In this document: positions 54,954 through 64,000 of the stretch, piece by piece
Layout: the number at the start of each line of letters is the position of its first letter
Position numbering within the stretch: the first letter of the stretch is position 1
DNA from: an uncultured Muribaculaceae bacterium
Lineage (GTDB): Bacteria > Bacteroidota > Bacteroidia > Bacteroidales > Muribaculaceae
DNA: 64,000 bases
Direction of reading: 5' to 3'
NCBI GenBank assembly: GCA_944321685.1
Contig: CALUMH010000048.1
Span: 1 to 64,000, forward strand
Program-made: the position numbers and the translations under genes
Notes under the pieces: model-generated
Database searches by the model: none
What the model saw: the letters and a program-made list of their open reading frames with translations, nothing else
What the model was told of the DNA's origin: nothing

Positions 54954-56873
54954 ATGAGAATAATTAAACTGTTAACCATGCCGGTTGCCTTGTTGTGCGC
55001 CATGCCATTGCTGGCCGATGATCCGGTGCTTATGGAAGTAGGGAATGATAAGGTAACTTTATCGGAATTTGAATATCTTTATAATAAAAACAGCCAGCAG
55101 CAGCTTGAAAAAGAATCTCTCGACGAGTATATCGATAGATTTGTAGTGTATAAATTAAAAGTTGAAGATGCGAAGGCCGCCGGTATTGACACGACAAGTG
55201 CATTTAAAAAAGAATTTGAAACTTATCGTAACGAGCTTGCTGCTCCATATCTTCAAGACAGTACGGTAATTGAGAAATTGGCTGCCGAGGCATACAGGCG
55301 TATGGAAAGCGAAGTGGACGTGGCGCATATAATGCTTCCACTTGTTCCCGAATATCAAATGGACCGGACAATAGCCCGATTGGACAGCATGAAACAATGT
55401 GTGTTAAACGGGGAAGATTTCGGAGATTTGGCTGTTAAATATTCAATCGACCGTTCGGCGAAAGTAAATCGTGGCCGATTGGGATATTTGACAGTGGGTA
55501 GAGTTCCGTATTCATTCGAGAATGTGGCTTTCAATATTCCTGTTGGCGATATGGCCATTGTGAAAACCGATTTTGGTGTGCATTTGCTTAAAGTGCTTGA
55601 TAAACGTCCTTCTCAAGGTGAGGTTCTTGTTGAGCATATATTGAAATTATATCCACGTAATGCCAACGATTCGATTAAAGCTGCTGTAGCTGCGGTCATG
55701 GATAGCATTTATGCAGTGGTTAAAAACGGAGCCGATTTTGAGAAAGTGGCTACAACCGAATCGGAAGATCCCGGGTCGGCTGCGCAAGGTGGAAAATTGC
55801 CATGGTTTGGAACCGGCCGCATGGTGCCGGAATTTGAGCAAGTGTCGTTTGCTCTTGCCAAGGATTCGATATCAGCCCCATTTGCCACACGATATGGCAT
55901 TCATATAGTAAAGAAACTTGATAGTCGCGGATTGCCTGCTTATGCTGATTGCAAAGCCGGTATATTGCGTATGATGCAAAGGGATGAACGAGCCAATATG
56001 CCGCGAGAAGCCAAAGTAGAACAATTGAAGAAAGAATTTGATTTGAAGGAAAACAATGAATTCCTTGCTCTTGTGAAACAAGAGATTGATGCTTATGGCA
56101 AATATGACTCGGTTCTTGTGGAAAAGTTGCAAAATGACGTGAAGTGTGTAGCATTTTCATTTGCAGGGAAAGATGTTATGTCGCAGGAGGTGCTTGCAGA
56201 TCTCAATCCGGGACTCGACATGAATAAGGAAGCGATTGCGGGATATGTGACCGGTATATTGCATAGGGTGGAGTCGAACAAGGTCATAGAACATGAAATG
56301 GAACTTTTGGATGAAAAATATCCTGATTATAGGAATTTGCTAAACGAATATTTCGATGGTATGATGCTGTTTGAAATAAGCAACCGTAATGTGTGGGATA
56401 AGGCAAATAAAGATACCGAAGGCCTTGGAGAATTTTTTGAGAGCCATAGGGGCGATTACACTTGGAACGAACCTCGTTTTAAAGGTTATGTGATTTATGC
56501 TGCTAATGATTCGATAGAAAACGAAATTAAAAAAATGATACAGGTCACCGGACGCGATTCGTTGTTCCAAACTTTGAGAAAGAATTTCAAGCGAGATATC
56601 AGAATCGAGCATTTGTTGGTAAAAAAAGGGGAAAATGCAGTTGTTGACCGATTGAAATTCGGTGGCGAAGAAACAACGCCAGGTGGCAAGTTGCCGGTTT
56701 TCTTTGAATTTGAAGGCAGAATAATCGAACAACCTGAAGAAGTTGCCGATGTTCGCGGGCAAGTTACTGCTGATTACCAAGCCGAGCTTGAAAAACAATG
56801 GGTAGCCATGTTGAAAGATCGTTATAAGGTGAAAATCAATAAGAAAGTCTTGAGAAAGGTAAAACAGTTGTGA
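54954..56873 (+). CDS. Periplasmic PpiC-type peptidyl-prolyl isomerase
   Basis: A 639-residue exported folding factor. A signal peptide at 1-20 (ending LLADD) precedes a SurA-like N-terminal helical region. Two parvulin-type domains follow (about 120-220 and 222-322), with the strand-and-loop hallmarks VAHIMLPL and VEHILKLYPR and the GGKLPWFGTGRMVPEFE segment. A long helical C-terminal part follows. It is the first of two such genes ahead of an OstA-like gene, which indicates assembly of outer-membrane proteins and LPS machinery. Confidence 0.88.
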   Translation: MRIIKLLTMPVALLCAMPLLADDPVLMEVGNDKVTLSEFEYLYNKNSQQQLEKESLDEYIDRFVVYKLKVEDAKAAGIDTTSAFKKEFETYRNELAAPYLQDSTVIEKLAAEAYRRMESEVDVAHIMLPLVPEYQMDRTIARLDSMKQCVLNGEDFGDLAVKYSIDRSAKVNRGRLGYLTVGRVPYSFENVAFNIPVGDMAIVKTDFGVHLLKVLDKRPSQGEVLVEHILKLYPRNANDSIKAAVAAVMDSIYAVVKNGADFEKVATTESEDPGSAAQGGKLPWFGTGRMVPEFEQVSFALAKDSISAPFATRYGIHIVKKLDSRGLPAYADCKAGILRMMQRDERANMPREAKVEQLKKEFDLKENNEFLALVKQEIDAYGKYDSVLVEKLQNDVKCVAFSFAGKDVMSQEVLADLNPGLDMNKEAIAGYVTGILHRVESNKVIEHEMELLDEKYPDYRNLLNEYFDGMMLFEISNRNVWDKANKDTEGLGEFFESHRGDYTWNEPRFKGYVIYAANDSIENEIKKMIQVTGRDSLFQTLRKNFKRDIRIEHLLVKKGENAVVDRLKFGGEETTPGGKLPVFFEFEGRIIEQPEEVADVRGQVTADYQAELEKQWVAMLKDRYKVKINKKVLRKVKQL

Positions 56874-56933
56874 GGCAATATTGCTTTTAAAGCAAAGTAA
56901 TATATTGAAATTTACTGACAAACTCAATAAAAT

Positions 56934-56974
56934 GGCACGGCCTTCGGTAAAATACGGAAGCTGTGCCGTTTTTT
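56934..56974 (+). terminator. Terminator after the first PpiC gene
   Basis: GGCACGG (56934-56940) pairs with the CTGTGCC segment ending at 56967, the stem is extended by CTTC/GAAG, and TTTTTT follows. Confidence 0.75.
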
Positions 56975-57046
56975 GACTATAAAAGTACTCAATGGTAAAA
57001 AATACGAAAATGGCATATTAGGTATAATCAATATAAAAAAATCTAA

Positions 57047-57054
57047 TATCTTTG
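57047..57054 (+). promoter_or_regulatory. Bacteroides -7 promoter box for the second PpiC gene
   Basis: TATCTTTG matches TAnnTTTG, 78 bases before the GTG start at 57132. Confidence 0.4.
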
Positions 57055-57131
57055 CACATAAATTATGTGATATGGTATTATTGATATTGTAAAAATGTCA
57101 AGTGCCATAAGGTTAAAAACGGATACTTAAA

Positions 57132-58484
57132 GTGAATACAAGAATTTATTTAGCTACATTTTTCGCATCGGTTATGTGCATGATGGCAGCAGCCCAGAAC
57201 AACGTTATTGAAGAAGTTGCATGGGTTGTGGGAGATGAACCTATATACAAATCGGAAGTGGAAGAACAATATATGCAGATGCAGTATGAGAGACAGTCGA
57301 TAGATGGGAATCCATATTGCGTGATACCGGAAAGAATAGCCATCAACAAATTGTTTTTACATCAGGCAAAAATAGATACGGTGGAAGTGCAAGATGCCAT
57401 GGTGATGCAGCAGGCCGATAGCAGAATAAATTATTTTATAGCAAATTTGGGGTCGAAAGAAAAGGTGGAAGAATACTTCCGCAAACCTTTGCCCGAACTC
57501 AAAGAGCAGATGATGGATGTAATTCGTGACCAATATTCCATACAAGAAGTGCAACGCAACTTGACAGCCGATATAAAAGCGACTCCTGCCGATGTGCGCA
57601 AATATTTCTCATCGTTGCCGTCAGATAGTGTTCCGTTTGTGCCATTGCAGGTGGAAGTTCAGATTATAACCCTTAATCCTGTTATTCCGCAACAAGAAAT
57701 TGATGATATAAAGGCAAGGCTTCGTGACTATACCAACCGCATTAATTCAGGAGAAAGCGATTTTTCTACTTTGGCTATATTATATTCCGAGGATGGGTCT
57801 TCGGTATATGGTGGAGAAATCGGTTTCAAAGGTCGGGGTGAATTGGTTCCGGAATATGCCAGCGTAGCTTTTAATCTTAACGACCCTAAAAAAGTATCGA
57901 AAATAGTCGAGACGGAATTTGGTTTCCATATAATCCAGTTGATAGAAAAGCGAGGCGACCGCATTAATACACGACATATATTATTGCGGCCCAAGGTGTC
58001 GGACAAAGATTTGACCGATGCTCTTAACAGGCTTGATTCTATCAGAACTGACATTGTTGCCGATAAATTCTCGTTTGAAGTTGGTGCACAATATATATCA
58101 CAGGACAAGAACACCAAGAATAACAATGGAATGATGGTAAACCCGCAGATGGGTGGTACACGTTTTGAAATGTCGGCACTGCCGCAAGAGGTGGCTAAAG
58201 TGGTTGATACATTACAGGTGAATGAAATATCAAAGCCGTTTATAATGATTGACCAAAGCAACAATAGGGAAGTCGTGGCAATAGTGAAACTTAAAAACCG
58301 CATTGAAGGGCATAAGGCAAATCTCAGTGAAGATTACCAAATGATACGCGCCATGTATGAAAACAGTGCCAAAGCCAAAGTTATAGAAGACTGGATAGCG
58401 AAGAAACAAAAAGAAACATACGTCCGCATTGAAGAAGGATGGCGTGATTGTGAGTTCAAGTATGATTGGTTGAATAAGGATTGA
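57132..58484 (+). CDS. SurA-like periplasmic peptidyl-prolyl isomerase
   Basis: A 450-residue exported chaperone/isomerase. Its GTG start gives a signal peptide ending MMAAAQ (about residue 21). The SurA-type N-terminal domain follows, with EEVAWVVGDEPIYKSEVEEQ, then two parvulin domains (about 175-280 and 282-385). The first contains SEDGSSVYGGEIGFKGRGELVPEY. It belongs to the same folding group as the preceding gene but is shorter and closer to SurA. The OstA-like gene starts 16 bases downstream. Confidence 0.88.
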   Translation: MNTRIYLATFFASVMCMMAAAQNNVIEEVAWVVGDEPIYKSEVEEQYMQMQYERQSIDGNPYCVIPERIAINKLFLHQAKIDTVEVQDAMVMQQADSRINYFIANLGSKEKVEEYFRKPLPELKEQMMDVIRDQYSIQEVQRNLTADIKATPADVRKYFSSLPSDSVPFVPLQVEVQIITLNPVIPQQEIDDIKARLRDYTNRINSGESDFSTLAILYSEDGSSVYGGEIGFKGRGELVPEYASVAFNLNDPKKVSKIVETEFGFHIIQLIEKRGDRINTRHILLRPKVSDKDLTDALNRLDSIRTDIVADKFSFEVGAQYISQDKNTKNNNGMMVNPQMGGTRFEMSALPQEVAKVVDTLQVNEISKPFIMIDQSNNREVVAIVKLKNRIEGHKANLSEDYQMIRAMYENSAKAKVIEDWIAKKQKETYVRIEEGWRDCEFKYDWLNKD

Positions 58485-58500
58485 CACCTTGCAAAATAAG

Positions 58501-60174
58501 ATGTTTATAAAAAAAATATTAAATATGTCGGGGCATAAAGTCTTAATTATGGCTTTATGCCTTTTGGCTGTTACATTGTCTGATGTAATGTTCTCGGGTA
58601 ACGCTTGGGCGCAAAATGACGTCGGAACAGACAGAAATATTGCACCTCAAGTTCCATCGGCCGACCGTCAACAGAAAAACAAGGTTTTCCTTGAACACGC
58701 CGATGTGTTAGTTGCTGATGAGAAGGTCAGTACCGAATATCAGATTTTAAGGGGCAATGTCGTTTTTCGGAAAGAGGGTGTTTTCATGTATTGCGACAGT
58801 GCTTATTTTTATGATTCAAGTAATTCTCTCGATGCTTTCGGAAATGTGAAGATGAACCAAGGCGACACTTTGTTTGTTTATTCCGATGTAATGTATTATA
58901 GCGGAATAGATGAAATAGCCCGATTGCGATATAATGTGAAGCTCGAAAATAAAGATATGACATTATATACCGACAGCCTTGATTACGACATGATAGAAAA
59001 TCTCGGGTATTATTTCGAAGGGGGGCGTATAGTTGATACCGAAAACGAATTGGTGTCGGTGTATGGCCAGTATGATCCCGACACTAAAGATGCCGAATTC
59101 CTTTTTGACGTGGAATTGATTAATGAAAAGTATGTAATGCATACCGATACCTTGCATTACAATACCGACACCCATATAGCCGATATAGTGGGGCCTACCA
59201 CGATTGTTTCAGATAGCAATATCATATATTCTCAGCGCGGCTGGTACAATACCGAAGCAGATAAAGCTACATTGTATGACCGATCTTTGCTGGTGGGAAA
59301 CAATGGCATTAAACTTACCGGGGATACCTTGTACTATGATCGTGTTGCAGGTTATGGTGAAGCTTTTAGCAATATGTTATTGACTGACTCGGTTCATAAT
59401 TCGATACTTGATGGAGATTATGGTTTTCATAACGAAAGGGAAAACAAGTCGTTTGCGACTTTACGGGCAAGAGCAAGGGAAATAAATAATAGTGATACAT
59501 TATATTTGCACGGTGATACTATTCGTACATATATGCTTGAGGATTCATCAAGGGTGATGATTGCCGAGCCAAATGTGCGATTTTTCAGGTTTAACATACA
59601 AGGGCTTTGTGATTCAATGACATATGTTCAACGTGATTCTATGCTGTATATGGATCGTCATGCTATATTGTGGAGTGGAGACAGGCAGATAACCGGCAAT
59701 TCAATCGACATACACATGAATGATTCAACTGTTGATTATGCATTGTTGCCCGATTACGGGTTTATGGCCGAATTTATTGGTGAAGTTTATTTTAATCAAC
59801 TGTCGGGTAAGGAAATGAAAGCTTATTTCAAGGAACAGGAATTGCGCAGGCTTGACGTAAGTGGAAATGTGCAATTGATAATGTATCCGATGGAAGAGGA
59901 TTCTACATATAACAAACTTGTGGATGCCGAAAGCAGCTACATGATAGTGTTGTTGAAACCTAAACAAGAAGTTGATAAAATAACCATGTGGCCTGAAGTT
60001 ACAGGGAATGTGACGCCATTATATTTGGCAAAAAAATCGCAATATTATCTTGACGGTTTTGCGTGGTATGACGTATTGCGACCTAAATCCCCTGAAGATA
60101 TATTCATTATCCCCAAAGAAATGGAAGAATTGTTCAATGCACCCACTAATTTGCGGCGCGTGCGGAAAAATTAA
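58501..60174 (+). CDS. OstA-like (LptA/LptD-type) envelope protein
   Basis: A 557-residue protein with a signal/anchor helix (about 8-35, ending AWAQ) and a long beta-rich body made of OstA repeats, with recurring YCDSAYFYDSSNSLDAFGNV, SLDYDMIENLGYYFEGG and DTLHYNTDTHIADIVG units. The OstA fold is shared by LptA, LptC and the N-terminal domain of LptD, which carry lipopolysaccharide across the periplasm. It is much longer than LptA. The ATG at 58501 is used; a TTG 12 bases upstream is less likely. Its place after two PPIases suggests an LPS/outer-membrane assembly operon. Confidence 0.85.
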   Translation: MFIKKILNMSGHKVLIMALCLLAVTLSDVMFSGNAWAQNDVGTDRNIAPQVPSADRQQKNKVFLEHADVLVADEKVSTEYQILRGNVVFRKEGVFMYCDSAYFYDSSNSLDAFGNVKMNQGDTLFVYSDVMYYSGIDEIARLRYNVKLENKDMTLYTDSLDYDMIENLGYYFEGGRIVDTENELVSVYGQYDPDTKDAEFLFDVELINEKYVMHTDTLHYNTDTHIADIVGPTTIVSDSNIIYSQRGWYNTEADKATLYDRSLLVGNNGIKLTGDTLYYDRVAGYGEAFSNMLLTDSVHNSILDGDYGFHNERENKSFATLRARAREINNSDTLYLHGDTIRTYMLEDSSRVMIAEPNVRFFRFNIQGLCDSMTYVQRDSMLYMDRHAILWSGDRQITGNSIDIHMNDSTVDYALLPDYGFMAEFIGEVYFNQLSGKEMKAYFKEQELRRLDVSGNVQLIMYPMEEDSTYNKLVDAESSYMIVLLKPKQEVDKITMWPEVTGNVTPLYLAKKSQYYLDGFAWYDVLRPKSPEDIFIIPKEMEELFNAPTNLRRVRKN

Positions 60175-60199
60175 GAAATTGTAAAGCTCTCGATTAAAT

Positions 60200-62050
60200 A
60201 TGAGTGACGTAATAAAATTATTACCCGATTCGGTAGCCAACCAGATTGCGGCAGGAGAAGTCATACAACGTCCGGCATCGGTCATAAAAGAGCTTGTAGA
60301 AAATGCGATAGATGCGCAAGCCGATAATGTAGCCATAATATTAAAAGACGCAGGCCGGACATTGATACAAGTAGTTGATAATGGAACAGGCATGAGTGAT
60401 ACCGATGCTCGTTTGGCTTTCGAAAGACATTCTACCTCAAAAATCAGGAATGCGTCTGACTTGTTTGCCTTGCATACTATGGGGTTCAGAGGAGAAGCCT
60501 TGGCTTCGATTGCAGCTGTGTCGCAACTTGAGTTGCGCACCACAAAACGTGGGAATGAAATGGGCACACACATAATTATAAATGGTTCGAAATGTGAAAG
60601 TCAAGAAGCCGATGTGTGTCCTGCCGGGTGTAATTTCATGGTGAAGAATTTGTTTTTTAATGTGCCTGCACGCCGTAAATTTCTTAAGGCTCCCAAGATT
60701 GAGTTGGCTAATATAGTAAAGGAATTTGAACGATTGGCATTGGTAAATCCGACAGTGGAATTCACAATGTGTAACAATGATGCGGTAATGTATAAGTTGC
60801 AACCTGGTAATATCAAGCAGCGCATTATGCAACTTTTCGGCAATAAGATTGAAGAACAGTTGATACCGATATCTATTGATACAACGTTGGTTCGCATCGA
60901 GGGATTTATATGTAAGCCTGAAAATGCACGTAAAAGAAATTTTATCCAGTATCTTTTTGTGAATGGAAGGTATATGCGGCATCCCTATTTTCATAAGGCA
61001 GTATTGTCGAGTTATGAACAATTGATACCTGAAGGTGCGCAACCCAATTATTTCTTATATTTTTCGGTTGACCCCGAAACTATTGATGTTAATATTCATC
61101 CCACCAAGACCGAAATAAAATTTGAGAACGAATTGCCCATATGGCAGATACTGTCAGCAGCGGTAAAAGAGTCGCTGGGTAGGTTCAGTGTTGTTCCTTC
61201 AATTGATTTCGATACCGATGATGCTCCCGATATTCCAGTTTTTCATGTGCATCGAGAAGCGCCGGTATCTCCAAGTGTGCCGCCGGGGGATAATCATGCC
61301 GCTGCATATAACCCATTTAAAAACGGAAACAGTGGAGACTATAAAGTTGATCCTGTGGTTGATTGGGAAAAGTTATATCAGCGGTTTGAGGCGTCTCGGC
61401 AAGATGGTTTTGATATGGCCGATGTCGAGGTTCCGTCTTTGTCTGATGATGAAGAAAATACCGAGTGTTCGTTGCAATTAACCGATATTGGCAACAATGA
61501 TTGTTTGCAGATACAAAACAGGTATATTGTTTCACCGGTGAAATCGGGGTTGATGATTATCGATCAGCATAGGGCTCACATTAAAGTGCTGTTTGATAAA
61601 TTCTTGAAGCAAATGTCGGGTAGAAGTTCCATATCGCAACGGATAATGTTTCCTGAAATGCTGCACTTGTCCGGTTCGCGTCAATTGGTCCTTGAAAGTT
61701 TACAAGACGAATTGGAAAATGTAGGTTTCTGTTTGTCTAATCTTGGAGGAAACGATTGGTCGATAAATGGGGTTCCGGCAGGCGTTGATGGTATTGATAT
61801 AAAAGATTTGCTTATGCAAGTTATTGACGCAGTTACCGAAGGCGGCAAGCCTGTATCTGATCGCATCAGGGAACATATTGCTATGGTGATAGCTGAAAAA
61901 GCTGCAATTCCTTATGGACGATCATTGTCAAGTAAAGAAATGGATACTTTGATAGGTGATTTGATGCAACTCGATTCGCCGAATTATTTGCAAGATGGTA
62001 AAACTGTAATCAGTATTATGACTATAGACAGCATTAACAAGTTGTTTTAA
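60200..62050 (+). CDS. mutL: DNA mismatch repair protein MutL
   Basis: A 616-residue GHL-type ATPase that links mismatch recognition to downstream repair. The ATPase motifs are QIAAGEV, ELVENAIDAQA, DNGTGM, and a long N-terminal domain to about 330. After a low-complexity linker (about 360-420), the dimerisation domain holds DQHRAH at 455-460 in place of the endonuclease motif DQHAxxExxxxE, and SPNYLQDGKT where endonuclease MutLs have the CPHGRP-type motif. It therefore resembles MutLs without nuclease activity. It follows the OstA-like gene by 25 bases. Confidence 0.94.
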   Translation: MSDVIKLLPDSVANQIAAGEVIQRPASVIKELVENAIDAQADNVAIILKDAGRTLIQVVDNGTGMSDTDARLAFERHSTSKIRNASDLFALHTMGFRGEALASIAAVSQLELRTTKRGNEMGTHIIINGSKCESQEADVCPAGCNFMVKNLFFNVPARRKFLKAPKIELANIVKEFERLALVNPTVEFTMCNNDAVMYKLQPGNIKQRIMQLFGNKIEEQLIPISIDTTLVRIEGFICKPENARKRNFIQYLFVNGRYMRHPYFHKAVLSSYEQLIPEGAQPNYFLYFSVDPETIDVNIHPTKTEIKFENELPIWQILSAAVKESLGRFSVVPSIDFDTDDAPDIPVFHVHREAPVSPSVPPGDNHAAAYNPFKNGNSGDYKVDPVVDWEKLYQRFEASRQDGFDMADVEVPSLSDDEENTECSLQLTDIGNNDCLQIQNRYIVSPVKSGLMIIDQHRAHIKVLFDKFLKQMSGRSSISQRIMFPEMLHLSGSRQLVLESLQDELENVGFCLSNLGGNDWSINGVPAGVDGIDIKDLLMQVIDAVTEGGKPVSDRIREHIAMVIAEKAAIPYGRSLSSKEMDTLIGDLMQLDSPNYLQDGKTVISIMTIDSINKLF

Positions 62051-62151
62051 TATGGGTAATGAAACACTTCTTTGGTGATTATGTGTGATGATTATTTTGC
62101 AGGTAATAATAAATTAAGTATTTTTGAACTCGGACTAATATCTTGATAGAA

Positions 62152-63582
62152 ATGAAAATCAGAATATTGATAATAATGCTTGTTGCATTATTTATGCCTT
62201 TATATGGTGGCACGCTCGAAGAAGCCAAGAAGGTGTATTTGTCGGGTGATTATGAGGCTGCTTTGCCGTTGCTTGAAGAGCAATATAAAAAAAACAAACG
62301 AAATGCATCGGTGAATCAATGGATAGGTGTGTGTCTGTTTAATCTTGGACGATATGAAGAGGGCCGTAAATACTTTGAATATGCCAAATCTCGAAAGGTG
62401 GTAGAGGCTTATAGGTATTTGGCAATGCTTGATTTTTATGCTTATCGATTTGATGATGGCAGCGAAATGTTCAATCAGTACAAGGCAGAACTGAAGCGTT
62501 TGAAAAAAGATGTATCTGATGAAGCAATTAAAATGGAACAACAACTAAGTAAAGCGAAAATAATGCTCGACCATGTGGAAAAAATAGCTATAATCGACAG
62601 TATCGTGGTTGACAAGGATAATTTTTTTGAATATTACAGGCTGTCTTCGGGCGCGGGTACCTTAAGTGGTAAAAATGTGTTGCCTTTTGAAATACAGGAT
62701 AGTGCAACTGTTGTGTTTGAGCCGGAAAGCAGGTCTCGGTTGATGTGGGGGATGAATTCGTTGGAAAACGCCGATTCGGTTGATGGCATGACTCGAAAAC
62801 ACATATATGAAACTCAGAAATTATATGACGGAAATTGGGATAAGGCTATAAAACTTGATGAGACGATAAATATAGATGGAGATTCTTCATATCCGTATAT
62901 GATGTCTGACGGAACCACTCTTTATTATGCCAATAACGGATCGGAATCGATAGGGGGGTATGATATTTTTATCAGTCGTAAAGATTCGGAAAGTGGAAAG
63001 TTTTATTCTCCACAAAATATAGGTATGCCTTTTAATTCGCCATTTGATGATTATATGCTTGTTATAGATGAATTTACTGGAGTCGGTTGGTGGGCTACGG
63101 ATCGTAATCGTATTCCCGGTAAAGTAACTATATATGTTTATGTTCCGCAGTCGGTAAGGGTTAATTATAGCCCTGAAGATCCCGATTTGTTATCTTATGC
63201 AAAAGTGGAAAATATTCAATCTACGTGGGATGGGAATGATTATACCGATAAGTTGCAAGAAATAAAGGCCGTGTCACAAAGTCACAAAGAAGAGCATAAG
63301 GATTTTGTTTTTCATTTGTCTAATGATGTGACATATACTCGGTATGATCAGTTTAAGAATAGTGAAGCTCGGCATAGAATGGAAGAACTCGTGGTTATAA
63401 AGCAAAATAAGGCGAGCGATGAAGAACGTTTGAAACGATTGCGGGTTCAATTTTCCAAGGTTTCAGGTGTACAGCGCAATTCTTTGAAGGGCGAGATCTT
63501 AAGGCTTGAAGAAAAAATTGATGCGTATTACGAAGAAATTGAACGAGTAGAGAATGCCATAAGGCGATTAGAAATGAAATAA
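62152..63582 (+). CDS. Exported PD40-repeat protein with TPR and coiled coil
   Basis: A 476-residue exported protein with a signal peptide (about 1-18) and an N-terminal TPR-like region (about 20-115, with LEEQYKKNKRNASVNQWIGV). A central WD40/PD40-like beta-propeller portion follows, with SYPYMMSDGTTLYYANNGS and GYDIFISRKDSES, and then a C-terminal coiled coil (about 415-475). PD40 proteins of this kind occur in OmpA/T9SS- or TolB-like envelope complexes of Bacteroidota; the function here is unknown. It precedes floA by 16 bases. ATG at 62152 is preferred to a TTG nine bases upstream. Confidence 0.78.
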   Translation: MKIRILIIMLVALFMPLYGGTLEEAKKVYLSGDYEAALPLLEEQYKKNKRNASVNQWIGVCLFNLGRYEEGRKYFEYAKSRKVVEAYRYLAMLDFYAYRFDDGSEMFNQYKAELKRLKKDVSDEAIKMEQQLSKAKIMLDHVEKIAIIDSIVVDKDNFFEYYRLSSGAGTLSGKNVLPFEIQDSATVVFEPESRSRLMWGMNSLENADSVDGMTRKHIYETQKLYDGNWDKAIKLDETINIDGDSSYPYMMSDGTTLYYANNGSESIGGYDIFISRKDSESGKFYSPQNIGMPFNSPFDDYMLVIDEFTGVGWWATDRNRIPGKVTIYVYVPQSVRVNYSPEDPDLLSYAKVENIQSTWDGNDYTDKLQEIKAVSQSHKEEHKDFVFHLSNDVTYTRYDQFKNSEARHRMEELVVIKQNKASDEERLKRLRVQFSKVSGVQRNSLKGEILRLEEKIDAYYEEIERVENAIRRLEMK

Positions 63583-63598
63583 TAAAATCTAATATTAT

Positions 63599-64000
63599 AT
63601 GTTTGGAATGGAAATAACTCTTATTCTCCTTGTGCTTGTCATTCTTATAGCACTTGGTATTTTCTTTTACTATGTGCCTTTTTTCTTATGGATCTCGGCA
63701 AGAGTATCAGGTGTAAAAATATCGCTGATACAGCTCTTTTTGATGCGAATTCGTAAAGTGCCGGCGAATATCATTGTAAGGGCAATGATAGAAGCCCACA
63801 AGGCAGGCCTTAGTGATGTAAATCGTGATGATCTCGAAGCCCATTATTTGGCTGGGGGGAATGTCGAAAAGGTTGTACATGCCTTGGTATCGGCAGCAAA
63901 AGCCAATATCGACCTTGGGTTTAAGATGGCTACAGCTATCGATTTGGCCGGCAGGGATGTGTTTCAAGCAGTACAAATGTCGGTTAATCCAAAAGTTATC
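63599..64000 (+). CDS. floA: Flotillin-like protein FloA, N-terminal part
   Basis: A partial gene cut by the window end: 134 codons are seen. The N-terminus is a membrane helix (about 5-30), followed by the segment [21 protein letters not shown] and then [22 protein letters not shown] and [21 protein letters not shown]. This is the UPF0365/FloA pattern and differs from classical flotillins in being short. FloA marks functional membrane microdomains and influences secretion and signalling in Bacillus. It is probably cotranscribed with the PD40 gene. The ATG at 63599 or the in-frame one nine bases on may be used. Confidence 0.9.
   Translation, partial: MFGMEITLILLVLVILIALGIFFYYVPFFLWISARVSGVKISLIQLFLMRIRKVPANIIVRAMIEAHKAGLSDVNRDDLEAHYLAGGNVEKVVHALVSAAKANIDLGFKMATAIDLAGRDVFQAVQMSVNPKVI

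Overview
This 64-kb window is a chromosomal stretch from a member of the Bacteroidales (phylum Bacteroidota), probably a gut-type relative of Bacteroides or the Muribaculaceae; the family-level placement is an inference. The supporting evidence is an RprXY two-component pair, a DUF4301 protein, an OstA-like protein next to two periplasmic PpiC-type isomerases, a split ThrE exporter, FloA, many SPII lipoproteins, and repeated matches to the Bacteroides promoter -7 box TAnnTTTG upstream of genes. No rRNA, tRNA, CRISPR array, insertion sequence or phage gene was recognised. Most genes are housekeeping, and many intergenic gaps end in strong hairpin terminators.

Layout. 1-5.5 kb: metallophosphoesterase, rprX-rprY, then tatD and a polyprenyl diphosphate synthase (stop/start overlap) and a small lipoprotein. 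5.6-13.4 kb: rsfS, ftsH, an unlinked trpB of the TrpB2 type, a decayed membrane-protein gene, a bile-acid/sodium-symporter-like transporter, hisS and a membrane zinc peptidase. 13.5-21.8 kb: sugar nucleotidyltransferase plus galE, an exported alpha/beta hydrolase, a (p)ppGpp synthetase whose hydrolase domain looks dead and which overlaps a lipoprotein gene, and DUF4301 plus an exported thioredoxin. 21.8-26.0 kb (minus strand): HAD phosphatase, ECF sigma factor, a membrane polyferredoxin that looks like a NapH-NapG fusion, and a Tat-exported aldo/keto reductase carrying ferredoxin motifs.

26.1-36.9 kb: a sigma-54-type response regulator and its kinase, then a long palindrome and a near-consensus -24/-12 site, then a TolC / HlyD / two MacB-like permeases / ATPase export operon. 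The first permease carries an in-frame TAA. 37.0-39.7 kb: a cluster of TATCGAwA boxes, a 60-residue membrane protein, a split threonine/serine exporter and a LysR regulator. 39.7-46.0 kb: gdhA, a B3/4-domain protein plus Sua5/YrdC protein, mtnN-luxS (S-adenosylhomocysteine recycling), type II NADH dehydrogenase and a double-META lipoprotein.

46.1-64.0 kb: lon, preceded by an exact sigma-54 consensus promoter, then clpP-clpX, recQ, guaB, two periplasmic PPIases, the OstA-like protein, mutL, a PD40 protein and the first part of floA. The genes from 54.9 to 60.2 kb form an outer-membrane biogenesis group: chaperone/isomerases for outer-membrane proteins and an LPS-transport-like protein.

The points most worth following up are the sigma-54 signals (lon; the tripartite exporter with its 40-bp palindrome), the exported Fe-S aldo/keto reductase with its fused polyferredoxin, the in-frame stop in the exporter permease, and the operator-like cluster upstream of the split ThrE genes.
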